64,000 nucleotides of DNA, taken from positions 434,001-498,000 of the forward strand of contig JANATG010000012.1 in the NCBI GenBank assembly GCA_029449235.1. The letters are read 5' to 3'. This DNA is from Linnemannia schmuckeri. Lineage: Eukaryota; Mortierellomycota; Mortierellomycetes; Mortierellales; Mortierellaceae. Each line of letters begins with the position of its first letter. Position 1 is the stretch's first letter. This document shows positions 25,401-38,456 of this stretch, one piece after another. Made by a program: the position numbers and the translations under genes. Below the pieces are notes generated by a model that was given only the letters and a program-made list of their open reading frames with translations, made no database searches and was not told the origin of the DNA.

Positions 25401-25791
25401 CTTTCCGAGTCCAATCTCTCGCAACTGAATCTCAAGCCGGAGGAGATTTTGGCCATTCGGCAGAGGCAGGAACTGGAGCGGGATGATCTTTATAGTAAAA
25501 ATGGAGACACCCGTGTAATTGAGAACCAGGATCGTCAGAGTGGTGCGTATTTTCTGCGTCGTTCTTTTGTGAAGGGAGAGATATGGCTACTTGTTTATTC
25601 TGTACATTGTGTCGTGTTGACTATATATTCACCTTTTTCGCTCACGGACCATCGGATGTGCAACAGCAGGACACCCTTGTCGATTGTTTTTTCTACAAAA
25701 CGTGTTTTTTTCTGTTTTTCTCATTACTGCAACAAATTTGTTCCCTTTAGGTTCTGATGAATGGACCAAGGCTAGAGGAGAGCGAAAGTGA
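22415..25791 (+). CDS. PNG1: Cytosolic peptide:N-glycanase (PNGase), 416 aa
   Basis: Eight exons: 22415-22816, 22973-23073, 23218-23287, 23424-23609, 24059-24257, 24678-24775, 25389-25542 and 25751-25791. All phases agree (417 codons). The enzyme removes N-glycans from misfolded glycoproteins exported from the ER, in the cytosol. The transglutaminase-like core is clear: LLHWFKNEFFTWVN, a zinc site CxxC (187/190) with CTAPDC (219/224), nucleophile Cys248 in RCGEWAN, His275 in DHVWTEV and Asp292 in HCDSCE, so the triad is intact. VVDVTRRY and a short basic C-terminus follow. The N-terminal 130 residues are a Gln-rich, probably disordered extension with no evident PUB domain. The second zinc pair is spaced C-x4-C rather than the usual C-x2-C. 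Intron 4 is 449 nt and holds a GACT repeat near 23880. Confidence 0.93.
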
Positions 25792-28700
25792 ATCAACCTG
25801 ACTTTTTTATTTGTTGAAATGGCGCTGAGAAAAGGACGAAGGTGGGAACACTGTATGATACCAAAGTCCTCCTCTTCGCTCGCTCTCACCCATGCAAAAT
25901 GTAGTCTCCGCGCGTTGTGTTTTTTTCTTGTGCATTATTCAAATGCATTTTCACCCGTCTGTCCTCCTCATGCTGGAACAACCAACAAAATGGGCCGATA
26001 TCCTTATTAGCAAACAAAAAATAAACCAAATGGCTGCAATAACTAACTGCGGGACAGCAAAAAAGCGTACAAAAAATATTATAACTGGCTGCTTCCGAGA
26101 AGGATACGATAACCCCTTGAAAGGAAACAACACACGCATACACACTCACTCAACAAGATGCATTAAGCCCATGTCATGCACGTCTCATTGAAAAAGACTA
26201 GGCTTTGGGTGGGTCATTGAAAAGGAATAGAGGAGAGACAGAGAGGAAAGGGAGAGTGAAGAAAACAGAAAAGAGTGTGATAAGAAGCAGAGAGAAGCGG
26301 AAGACAGGACCCTTATCGATCCAATCGCGCATACTCATATGCAGCTCTCTCCACCCATTGGAACCTTTTTTTTTGATCTTTCTTGATTCTTCAAATGCAA
26401 GGCATTATCAATAGCCTTTCTTTATACTGTGTTTGAGAGAATAGGGAGAGAGTCGAGCGGGTAGGAGAGAAAAAAGTAAAACGGCCTTCTTTGAATTCTT
26501 TCGGTGCTGTGTGTTCGTTCAGAAATGAACCAACCGCATGTGTTTGTTACTGTCTCGTCTCTTCTGAGAAGCGGGAGGATCGAGAACCAAAAGATAGTAA
26601 CAAATGTGCGAAAGAACGAACGAAAAACTAACGAAAAGAAAAAGGGGAGATGATGGGGCATACCCGTTTCATTGAACAGCACTCTCTGGAATACACTAAA
26701 TGAAAACCATTTGTAGACCTTTGTGGGGAGTAAGTACCCCTAGTATCACTAACTGACAAAAAAACTCTGTTCTGGAAGACTTAAAAAAAGATTCTCATGG
26801 TCGTGTTTCGTTACTCTGGCCGAGTTTTACTATTATGTTTATTTGGTCTTTCACAAATGTTTGTCTTCGAAATTAGGGTGAAGGGCGCCTGTGCTGTCAT
26901 GTTTTGTTGTTTTTTAGTTGAGTCCATCGAAACTCTTCAATAGCATTGGCGTTTTCGAACGTCGGTACCCAAAAACACCATTTCCTCACATTCTCTGTTT
27001 CGATCGTGCGGCTTTCAACTGATCCTCTTGTTTTCTTGTCACATCCGCCCACTAAGGTCCACGTCGCCCCGCCTCGCCTCGCCCTGTCAGTACATAAAAT
27101 ACGACCAGCCCAGTGTTTTTTCTTTAAATAAGACATGAGATGCTTGGCTGAACCTTGTTTTTTTCCCTCTTTTTCCATTTTCTTGGAACTTGATCCGCTC
27201 GAGAATGTTGCATGTTCACAAGTTTTCCTCTTTCATCTCTCTATCTTCATATTTACCTTAGGTGTTTGTATAGCCCATAGTGGTTGTCAGCCTCTAGATT
27301 ATGAATCCGTGCTTCTTCAAATGATGATGCGCACGTTATGGAGAGAGACCGACAGTGAATAGCGAACGGGAAAAAAACGAGGAGAGGAAAGATGACGTGC
27401 GCTGTCGACATCTTGGACATTCATATCATCTCCCGTCTTTCCTTCCTTTCCCCCTCTCCAAATCCCACACTATTGCTGTTCTCATTTTTGTTTGTCCTCG
27501 CAAATGAAAAAAGCCTTCCTGTTTTGATACATAAAGTGTGTCGTTGCCTTGCCCCTCCCTTTTACCTCTTCCCCTTTCGTTTCCCCTCCTTTTTTTTTCT
27601 CATTCGGAAAACACGTACTGTTGCCATAACCACGTTCGTTCATTCATTCATTTATTCTTCTATCGGAACGTAGTACGTAGTGCGTAGTCCATTTTTCTCG
27701 CAGCTGTTCCTACGCAGGCCCGACTGGCCGGTGCTCCCCTTTTTCCGTGCATGGCCCTTTATTTTATTTTTGTCCGTCCATCTTACATTGATAAAAAAAA
27801 TTGACTATCCCACTGGACCAAAATGGTAATATTAAAACTGGGAGGACACAACAATTTTATTTTTTGCCTAATTGATTGGCTGGTAGGATGGGTAATAGAG
27901 AAGAGGGAAATGAAGAAATGAAAAGGAGCTTGGCGACGGCGGCAACGAAGGAAACAACCATCACTTGTACTTTTCACGTAGGAAAGATCCTCATGTTAGT
28001 AAAATAATATTACCACTACCAACACCAACACTATCACCAGTGCAGCACTCACGAACACCCCACTCCAGCCCAGTACAAAGGTAAAAAGCAAATAAAGCTG
28101 AGCGAACACACCAACACTTCAACTACAACCCCTCTTTGTCATGAAAGTAGGTTTTCCCTTCCTATGATTTTCTTTTTTTTTTTCTTTGGTTTTACCAAAG
28201 ACCACGCATTGTGATAAAAAAAGGGGGTGCTAAAACTAACAATATTGTGAAAGTAGACAGAATCGGAGCACAGAGAAACAAGAGAAAAGGAAAGGAGTTA
28301 GCTGTGTGATAAATAATCCACTTCTCTGTAAAAGGGCGAGAGACAAAACTGAGTAAGGAATTGCTCTATTGGTTGACGTTCTCAGATCTGTTCCATGGTT
28401 CTCTTAGAGTTTTCCTTCCTCGTCAAATATTTTTTTGTCAATTTGAGCTGAAGGAAGACTCACCGTTGATATTTGGTTCTTCCAAGCCTTATGTTTTCTC
28501 TCGTCCTCCTTTATTTCCCTCTCTTCCAACCTTGCCTCGGAGAAAAGGGGATAGAAGAGAAAGGGGTGGTGAAGGCTACTACTCCTTTTCCACTCTTTTT
28601 TTCCAATGAACGAAATTGCAACCAGAAAAAAAAGAGCCAATCATTTATTTCACAAAGTGATTGTTGCAGTTTTACATCGACAATCCTCTCTTATGACGTT

Positions 28701-29691
28701 TACTTTTTTTGGTTGTGTATTTTCCTGTCCCTTTCTCATTAACCTTGCCTTTCATGTTCATCGACCCTGCTTTTCTTTTCATTTCTAGGGGAGTTTGTTT
28801 TCGCAATTGTGCATAGAGGTGCTCCTTTTTAGGGGACATAAAAACCATGTGTTAACAAGAGATGAAAGCAAGGCGGAAGGCATGGGCCTCCTGCTTCTTT
28901 TTATTTCATCAATCTTCGCAACATTGATGTTTTAGGTTTGCCCTTAGTACGTGTATTTGAATGTCACTTGGTCTCCCACGCGCCATCCATCTTCTCTCCT
29001 ATTTTTCAATTGACTGAAAATGTAAACAAGCAATTGATATAGGAGCACGCAGAGATCGTGGTGATTTGGCTTTTCTTCGCCGGATTGCTAGCATACTAAT
29101 TTGTTCACACGCGACAGGAGAGGTAAAAGTCAGAGCGGCGAAAAGAAAAAGGACATACCCAAGCAAGGACAATCAATATTACAAAGTAAACAAACATAAA
29201 TATTGGTTCTCAATGTTGAAAAATCTAAGGGTTAGTACTATCACAAGACCTTCCTAGAAATATAAAGAGAAGGACACGAAAAGGCAGGAATCTTCGCCCT
29301 GCCCTTCAGTCTAGCATCTAGCATATATTACCATCAAACCATGGCATAAAGCAGTAGCAAACCCTTGTTTTTACACAAGAATCGCTCTTAAACAAAAGGC
29401 ATTTAGAGGAAAAAGGACAAAAGTAAACATTCGCGCTGTGACACAAAAAATTATGGAGACGTGCATTCCCACATAAAACTGACAACATTGCAATCAATGC
29501 CCACAGTCGATGCACACACTACGTCAGAATGACAGCAACATGATGAGCCGATGCCTAAAGCCTTGTCCTTTGCCCGTTTTTTCTCTCCCCAATGTTCGTT
29601 TACAAAGAGAGTAAAATAACACCAGGTGAAGTTGGAGATGAAAGAAGTAAGAAAGGCACGACTTTTTTATTGGAAGACTGAGAGTGATAGA

Positions 29692-29825
29692 CCCATGTCG
29701 GAGTAGCTACCTGCGATGGGAGAAGAGATCGTCAGGGGCACCCCATTTTAAATTTATTACTTTTTATCCATGAACGTCTTGTTCTGAGAACGTCCCCCTG
29801 ATCTGAGAAATCTCCGACAGCCATG
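29692..29825. repeat. Imperfect inverted repeat / foldback, ~134 bp
   Basis: Nested arms pair in order. CCATG..TCGGAG (29693-29703) pairs with CTCCGACAGCCATGG (29811-29825). GATCGTCAGGGG (29728-29739) pairs with CCCCCTGATC (29794-29803) apart from a two-base bulge. The centre is AT-rich and the right arm is followed closely by eight A. It could be a structured RNA, a decayed miniature element or chance; no function is assigned. Confidence 0.45.
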
Positions 29826-30022
29826 GAAGCAAAAAAAACTTCCTCCTTGCACTTATGGAGATTTGAGTACGGCCTTAAATAAGAAGAGTAACTAAGGCAA
29901 AATCCCGGAGTAGAGTAAGGTTTTCATGCAGCACCACGCAAACAGTTAGTGTCAAAGCGCTTTCTTCAATGGTGCACACTCGCACTCTGGTTGGACCTCG
30001 ATGGAGGAAGAAGATAGTACAG

Positions 30023-30612
30023 AAAAAAAGGCTAAGAAAAAAATTGTTCAGGAGTGGACCGGTGATCAAAGAAAGATTATCATAAACCACACGAAAGTGG
30101 TTAACCCTATTTGAATAGAATAAAGGCGTTTTCCTTTTAATTTGTTCATGACACGGGGTAGGGTCCTTGTTGAGCGACGATCCAGACTTTTATTAGCACG
30201 CCCTTCCCAGGACAAAAAAGCCAAGAAAAAAAGTATCCGCGAGGTGGAGCGATGATCAAAGAAAGATTTACTTCAGACCACATCAGCGCTAGGATACGAA
30301 AGCGGTTAAACCTTTTAAAATGGTGAAAGACGTTTGCCTTGTGTCATTTTGTTCATGACATGGAGTTGGTTCCTTGTTGAGGGACGATGGAGACGTATTT
30401 GCACTCTCAACGAAAAGAAGGTCAGGGGAAAAAACATCTATGAGGTGGGGCGATGATCAAAGAGAGATTTACCTTAGGCCACATCTGCAACAGAACAAGA
30501 AAGCGGTTAAACCTTTTAAAATGGTAAAAGACGTTTTCCTTGTGTCATTTTGTTTATTACATGGGGTCGGTACCTTGTGGAGCGACGGTCCAGACTTAAT
30601 TTGCACACCCTA
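30023..30612. repeat. Tandem array of three diverged ~190-206 bp units
   Basis: Landmarks recur in the same order three times. GATCAAAG: 30064, 30254, 30455. A GGTTAAACC-like block follows, then (C)TTTT and a GTGTCATTTTGTT-like block. A TTGTTCATGACA-like block recurs near 30142, 30348 and 30549. GAGCGACGATCCAGACTT or a close variant recurs near 30172, 30379 and 30579. Copies 2 and 3 are closest; copy 1 is more diverged. A weak, decayed fourth copy may follow around 30690-30770. No frame is conserved across units, so protein coding is unlikely. No transposase, tRNA-like box or known satellite is recognised. Confidence 0.82.
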
Positions 30613-30818
30613 CCAACGTCCTCAGGATCCATCCATTCGCCTCACTATCCTACCTATTTATCTTTAATTTTTCTCCGTTTATCTTCCTCAAAAACGACGG
30701 ATGATGGGACGATCATGCACATCAGCATGTCAACCAGATATGGAACGGGGATAAACTCTTTAGAACCTTGAAGTGGGAGAGAGACAAAGCATACGCAATG
30801 TGGAATATGCATTCTAAG

Positions 30819-30828
30819 CCATATTAGG
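30819..30828. promoter_or_regulatory. CArG box (candidate SRF/Mcm1-type MADS site)
   Basis: CCATATTAGG, an exact match to CC(A/T)6GG, within a 13-base word GCCATATTAGGCA that recurs twice upstream of the Yra1/methyltransferase pair at 46.05-46.09 kb. Confidence 0.35.
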
Positions 30829-33800
30829 CATGATTGCCCTTTTTCGATACCCTTCCCTCCTGCCTGCTTTTCTCCCTTCCCTAGACGCGACGATAAGAAC
30901 CCCTCGTAGATATTTTTTTTTCGAAGTAAACGCTAGTGAATTTTTATCGGTGTTTTGGCGACATGTCCTGTACATATACACCTCTTATGAAACCAAAAAT
31001 AGAGTTGGTTCGCACGCAAACTCTCACTCATTTTCTTTTCTAGACATCTATCTATTCTTCTCTTTTATCGTTTTTTTCTATGTAGAACAAACCACACTGT
31101 GCAGGCAATAAAGCACTCTGTCTAAGAACACGTACTCTACCTAACTTTCCTCTTTCCATTCTGTTGCAGTGTATGCCTGTTCCTCATTTTTTGTGGCCCT
31201 TACCTTTCTCCGTAGAACAGAAACATTTGCGCCTTTTTTTTGCTCTAAGATACATACAAAGAGGCGGGCGAGCGGACTGCCAAACAAAGAGGAGTATGTA
31301 CTTTCAAGCACCATGCTTGCTGTGTTCGCGTGTACATATTACATGTAAAAAATGGTAAAAGTAGAGCAACTGAACAACAAAAACGGCATCTGGTTTTTCG
31401 ACCTTTTTTCTCTTTTTTTTTAGGACCCTAAAGAAAAAGAATATATGAGAATGCCAGAGATCTGGTGAGTGGCAAGTCATTAGAAAAAAAACACAAGAAG
31501 GACCCTGACGTTTGTGTTCCCATCCCGCAAAAAAAAAGAAAGCAAAAAAAAATAAAAACAACGAAAAACTTTTTAGCTCACCAACTTCCTTCTGGTAAGA
31601 AGAAAAAGAATAAAAAAAAATGTGCTCGTAAGCATATGCAGCAAATGTATCCTTTTGAAACGTGTCCCGATAGCATGGGATGGGATGGGATGGGACGGAG
31701 TCCAGTACTTTTATTTGTTGCTGGTATTGTTGGTCGGATGAGTATACAGTAAACGGTACTACGAACTGTACACTTGATGTCATAGAGATGAGAAACATAT
31801 GCAAAGAAAGAAAAAGAAAGAGTGAAAGAAATGTAGAAATCGGGTTGGGTTCTCACGCCAACTGGCCAATTGTAAGAAAGGATAGCACAGAAAACAAACA
31901 GTGACAAAAGAAAAAAAGACGAGCAAGGACAAGCGCGTAATACTGCATAAGTTCTTGATGACAGAAAAAAAGGTAGCGCAAGAAGTAAACAAAGTGAGCA
32001 AACACAAAAAAAAATGGTGAGCAAAAGAAAAAAAGAAGGGGTGGCGAGTGGGACGACACCGAGAACCTATGGGAGAAAGGCGAAAGGGAAAGGAAAGCAG
32101 AAGGAACTCACTTGGACAAACGCCTGTAATAGGCCCCAGCAGAGCAACTGTAAGTGCAAGGTACAAGGGCAAGGGAACTCAATCGCATCAACGATCTCAA
32201 CGGCAACGACAGAAAAAAAACTGTCTTTTCATTGAGACGGTTGAGAGCACCTTTCAAGCCGGAAATGATTGAAAGAAAAAAAAAAAAAAAAAAAAAGTTT
32301 GTAAAAAAATACGACCAGGACCATCTCTTTCTATCTGCCTGCGGTGGTGGGACCACATTGGGATTTGCTATGGTTGCATTTCTTGTTCCCTTCTTCCACA
32401 TCAATTTGCCGTTAACGCTCATTCCATTTTTTTATGCATTTTCACGGGCGAACAGGTAATGGTCTTTTTTTTGTGATAACCGGCTCGTCGTCGTCGTTCG
32501 TGTAGTTGCTGTTGTTTTGTTGTCGTTCTACATATGCACGAGTATAGTAATAACCAACTTGCTTGTTAGCTTCTCAATACCATTCGAATTCAATCGAGGG
32601 AATTCAATGCGTTTTGAGTACAGATGCATGTTACAATACCCTACCTCGCATTGACGGGTGTTTATATTTTTATTTCGTACGGGCGTCAACTTTTTTTCGT
32701 CCTCCGTTTCTTTTGTTTGTGGGTCAGCGTTCCGCTCATGCATCATCGATTAGACCCGGTCCTGAGCACACCCAGCCGTCCCATCATCGCTACATACACT
32801 GGCCATAGCTCACTCTCACTGTATTCCTTTTGTACCCTTTGCTCCCATCCCTCTAGCCCTCTCCTTCTCCTTCTCTTCTGGACACAAGCCCATCCAGTCT
32901 CAGAGTGTTTTGGACGTATTTATCGCACCTCAGTAAACATACTCAAACAAACAAAAACAGACCCATGGACGCCCAACGACCTTGGGGACGTCGACAACAA
33001 AAACGCAATTCCTGTACCCAATCAATTGCAATAAGAGTAATGCAATGGATGGGATGAGATAGTTTTTGGGCTAAACCGGTTGCAGCGCTGCGCTGTCAAG
33101 AGTCTCGGACTAAATTTGACCAGCCATTTCTCCTAATGCTAAGAGAAAGAAAGGAGAAAGCAGAGAGGGCATTGGGCAATCGGGAGAGGATGGGACCCTG
33201 CCTCTACCATTGCCCTTCCTCCTTTTTTTTTTCTATGTTTTTGAGGTCTTTTGTTCCCACACTAACCTATGGTTGCCACTGTTACTGCTATTTCCTCCTT
33301 TGGTCCACCCTTGGGACTTCACTTGTCAAGACACAGACAGAGAGAAAAAAGGGGTTAGTGAGCACGAGTACCACAGTCAACAGTTTCGATACTGTCGTTG
33401 CACCAACGGCAGACAGACGGCGATAGGTCTCCTTTTTTTGCCCTTCCTAATCCATGTACAGTACTGTTCTTCCTTATCTGTCGTGATACCATGCACTTCA
33501 ATTCGGTTCCCTTCACCCCTTCTCCGAAATGTCCGTAAGGGTCCAAAAAAGTCGTAAGAGAGTGAAAGTGTGCCTAAGTTAAGGTAAAATTTCAACTGTT
33601 CTCATCCTTTTACGATATGGCACGCCAGTAAAGCGCAACAAACAATAAAAAACATACAAATAAGTAAGCAAACAGCAGACAGTGGTTTCTCTCGTCCCTT
33701 CACTCTCCCTGGATCATTAGGCAAGAGGAGAAAACAGCATGTAGCAATTGTTTTTGTATTCTACTGCAAACCAGCTTTAGCTTTTCTTATCGGTGATTTA

Positions 33801-34240
33801 TTTTATTTCAATGGACCAATGCACAAACACGAAAATTAATAGTCTGCAAAACGTGTTTACTGGAGGAGAGACGAAGGGTAACTGCAGAGAGGTAGTCCAT
33901 TGCTTTCTCATTAATACCGTTTACCTATGCATCCTTTATTATTTTCTTAGTGTCCGTGTTTTCTTAACCAATTGATCCTGGCATGCACGCCTGTGTCCTT
34001 TCAAATAAGACAAAAAAAACGAGAGTAGAAAGGGCGACTACGCTGAGATAGTATTCCCTGCGCCCATTACTGCTATGCACAGAACGAAGAAAAGCACGCC
34101 TAAACGCACGATCCTGATTTTTTTTTGTCTTCCCGCATTTCAACAAAGCCCTAATCAATCTTGCTTTGTTTCAAGCAAGGGGCCAGAGAACTCCTTGCTC
34201 CCTCATTCACTCATCGATCGTTCGAAGGGCGTGAAAAGGG

Positions 34241-34279
<39 letters not shown>
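34241..34279. repeat. poly(A)39 tract
   Basis: The longest mononucleotide run in the window, uninterrupted, in the gene-poor region. Confidence 0.93.
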
Positions 34280-34281
<2 letters not shown>

Positions 34282-37200
34282 CGCGAATACAAACACAAGG
34301 AATGGGTCGGCTGTGTACAACTCTGAGAGTATTGGTTATTGGATGCATGCAAAAAAAAAAGAAAAAAAAAAATTAGAGCTCCTTCTTTCCCCTTGCCCCT
34401 TTCCCCTTCCTTTTCCTCTGCTCATTTTCTCAACTGTCGACATGCAGCAATGAGAACCCTGTCATTGCAATGCAAGGAGGTAAATTTTTTTTGTGTGTTT
34501 GATCGCCATCTCCGCTCAAGGTGAGGCGTTAAAAAATCTCAACGGTATTTTCTTTTTTTTTTAGTTTTTGTTTTGTTTGTGGTTCTGTGTTGGTGTCCAC
34601 TAGATGGAAGCGCATGACTACACATGGCTGCGGGTGGCTAATCGACTAGGAAGCTGGTACTCTTCTCTCTTTCGCAATTCTCGAGCACAGATGTGCCATG
34701 TGCCATGTGTTATCGTCTCTTCTCTCTGTCTCTTCTCCCTCGCCTTCTCCCTCTCCCTCTCGTGCACTCTCTCACCCACTCTTCCCTTCTCTTCCTCCTC
34801 CCTCTTTGCTCTCTCTCACCCTCTATCTCCTTCGTCGATCGCGATTTAACTGCCAAATTGGTGTGATGCATCTTGCCGATACAAGCCCTCCCTTCCATTC
34901 CCTTATCCTCACCTTTCCTTCCCTTCCCACCCCGTCTTTGTCCTCCGCGCACCACGTTCAACAACGGCACGATACAAAACGGGAGATAAAACGGCCGGTC
35001 AATGTCGTTTTTTTATGTTTGATATCCACTTACAAGCACACATGGACTGCCGTCAATCAGGGTAATACTCTCTCTGCCTTTTTCGTCTTCTTCTCCTCCT
35101 GTTCGGTTACAGATATTGCGACACCCGCATTTTGTACCACATACGTCTTCTTTCAATCTGTTATTCCATTTGTTGGACCGTTGTAACCTCTACAAAGAAA
35201 CTCTGCATGCAGCTTAACGATCGCATTTTTTCGGCTCCAAGGAAAACTGTTGCTATTATGGCCACTTACTGGCGCACATGGCACGTCATCGATTGAGCAA
35301 ATATCGCTTTCTTATTTTCGCTTGATGTTGCGATGCCTATCGCGCCTTTTCTTTCGCCTTTTTTGCAGTTCCAGGCAAACCTGTGCTGGTAAAAAACGAG
35401 GACTGTACGGAAGTAGCTGTTATTTTTTGTTAGCCACTAAAGCCTTCACGTTACGTTAGTACGATGATCTTTTCGAAATCCGTAATTGGCTTTTCTTTTT
35501 CTAATACATCACAGACAACACATCAACCCCGACCGCAATCTTCAGACGCACACAGACAACACATATACACACAAACCCTCTCTTGATGTGGCGGACAGAA
35601 CTGTGATAGGTATATAGTAGTGTATAGGTAGGTGCTTTGTTAGCTGAAAGTGACATCCACTAGAATGATACACGAGGTCCAGCTATACTTTCATTTTTCT
35701 ACCGTGAACCTATTTACTCCATCTTGTTTCCCTAGATGACTGTAGTTTGGTTTGTACGAAATATACGGCTACAAAGGTGGGCACAACGCGTCTGTCCTAT
35801 GAAAATGCATAGACATCTTTTATCCCTCTACCGGTCTATGATCGATCGTAGTTTGTCGTTTTAGATACTTTGACACTACCTATCTTGCTTCTGTCCCCGA
35901 CATCAAGCCCCAAGATTAATGCTCCCAGCAAATATTTTACGGATTCGGGCAGATATGCGCGCGCGAGTGTGTGCGAGCGTGTGTGCACTGCCGGTTGATA
36001 TTAGACATTAGGGCAAGCAATTAGTATCGTTATCGGCATTGAGCACATTTGCCACCTGCTGCTCTCTTGTTGTTTGGAAAGAGGCAGAGGGAGAAAGAAA
36101 ATGGACGCTCTGAATAAAAAGAGAATAAAAAGAAGATATTAAGCAACACATGCACACGTACACGCACTCGCACAAACATAAGCACAAGCATAAGCAAGGA
36201 CAAGAAAAAGTTGAAAACAAAAAAAAAAACAAAAAAAAGGTGCAACCAGGCTGTGGCTTGTGAGTAAGAACAACTGACCAGCCTGTACACTTTTTCCTTC
36301 TCTTACTGTTCCTTTCCATTCTTCTTTCCCTTTCCCTCCCGTTCTGTCTTGTTTCTCCCAACGGATTTCGATTGCCAATTCGTTTACACTTTTTTTCACG
36401 TTGGGTGGGACAAGAAATCACAGGGACTGAAATCGATGTGTCAGCACGCGGTGCAAAAATGGCCTGATAAAATTGGATTTTTGTCTCCTATTTTGCGGGT
36501 ATGTGTGTTCCCGTATGGTTCGTGCACCCAGAGAGGAGAAACAACAACTACAAAGAACGAGAAGAGCGGGCGTGTGCGTATAGGTGTGCCTACTCACATG
36601 TGAGTGGCTTTGGAGTGGTCTCCTAACACTAAGACACAAGCACACGCACCCCTATTTTGCACCTGACACGTGTGAACTCTTTGAGTAGTTACAAAATGTG
36701 AAAACGTGGAGAAGTTGGTGGTAGGGGTGATTGTAAGTAGGTAGGTAGGAGTAGGGGGGATCGAGCAGGAGGGAACGGAGGATCTGAGCTTCTAATGTGA
36801 ACAAACATATTCACATACCAGGAAGACAAGGTACCATGATTTACCTTTGACTGTTGAGCATTTTAATTTGTTTTTTATGATCGAGAAGGAGGCATTGGCA
36901 TGCCGATGTAGAGGGACATGAAGAGGGAAAACATGAGACAAAACAGAAGCCAGCTAACTGACGGACTTGGGTCCCTGTTGGGAATGATGCGACTTTTGCG
37001 CATGCGCATGAGAATAGAAGAGTGTGAAAGTGTGAGTGTGAAGCGAGGTGTAGTACGGTTTTTTACGAATAGTAAGGACCATCACCGATCAAAGAGAGGT
37101 ATGCTTCACATGCATCAGGGGAATCGGTGTCGACGTGCTGAACAGAAAAGGCAACCATAGTGCAACGATATCAACCCGCAAAAAAAACAATGGGGCACAC

Positions 37201-38448
37201 AAGGCAGCACAGATCACTGAATTGCTCTCGCTTTCAACTACTTTGATGAACAAAAGAGAGTAGATGTCGGACTAAGTGCAAGGAGCAGCTTATTGTAGAA
37301 AAAGCGAGAGCGAAAAGAGAGAGAAAAAAAGAGAGAGACGAAAGGTGGAGAGGGAATAAAAGAAAATAAAAAAAAAAAAAAAAAAAAGTTTGAGGTGCGG
37401 CACCATGTGCCCTCGCGAGCCCTGGCATGAGCTGCGTGCTCCATAATAAAAAAAATTAAAATATTTATCGGCCTTAATCAATATTTTATTGCGTTGGGGG
37501 ACAGAAGGCACCGGGGGGGATTCTCGATTACAAAAAAAACACATCAACAACGGGCTCAGTCGTTGTGTCTATTAGAAACAAAGTAGTACTTTCTTCCTCC
37601 CAGCATTCTAAAGTCACGCTTTTTACAACCAGAGCGAAAGAACGCACTGCCCGATGGAATACATCGGTACCTGAGTGATGATACTCCCTTTTTCCACTAT
37701 CAACAGCATCACCTTCGCATCCATCCCGTCGGTATCATCATTCAACGTCCGTCTCTGAATATATGTTTGATAGCATGCTAGTGGGATGCAGACAACGTTA
37801 CTTGTACACATGGGTCAATAAGAGCGTGAACATGAGCATGAGAGTGAGTGTGAAAATTGATTCAGAGTGAGGCACGGTTGGTTGGTTTGTTTGTGGATTG
37901 TGTCTTTAGGGGATTAGTCGGTTCCTTCTCTTCACTTAACCTCCTCCACATTGTCCATGTCAGTGCCCACTCGTATTCACGTTGATAACTTATTTGTGCT
38001 TTAATGCTTCGTCACCCTCATGATTCTTACGAGGAAAGGGCTCACTTGTTTGATATGTCATTTTATTCAATTTTATTCATCAGCATTATTGTTCTCTCTC
38101 TTCATTCCTTCTGTGTATGTATTCTTTCGGGATCGACCAGGAGAACGACGTTGTTGTTTGTGCTTGTGCCTGTATGTATTCATTCCTCTGTCAGCAATTA
38201 AGCATGGCCCGCTCTTTTATTTATTCATTTGTTCACTTTCAACGCACTTACTTATCCTTGGTTGGTTGTTCACTTGCAGAAGGGAAGGAAAGTGGCCATT
38301 GTACACCTGCCTGCTGGTTGCCCGTGATAGCCAACAAAGTTATCTTCAACCCCACAAGGCTTTGTCTTCCTCCTGTCAGAATCTCGTTCTTTTTCGTTTT
38401 TGACTTCTGCAGGAGCATGCGAATCGGATCTCTTGTCTGCCTCAAAGA

Positions 38449-38456
38449 TATAAAAA
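38449..38456 (+). promoter_or_regulatory. TATA box, candidate core promoter of the bHLH gene
   Basis: TATAAAAA followed by GGGA and then by a ~400-base pyrimidine-rich stretch with Ser/Pro/Leu-like translation leading to the bHLH start at 38942. If transcription begins ~30 bases downstream, the leader is about 450 nt. Confidence 0.45.

Noticed and set aside
30023..30612. CRISPR-like array
   Set aside because: Units are ~200 bp and diverged throughout, with no short identical repeats separated by unique spacers; the genome is eukaryotic.
33060..33130. GC-rich segment GGCTAAACCGGTTGCAGCGCTG considered as a tRNA or snoRNA
   Set aside because: Arms do not fold into a cloverleaf and no C/D or H/ACA boxes are placed correctly.
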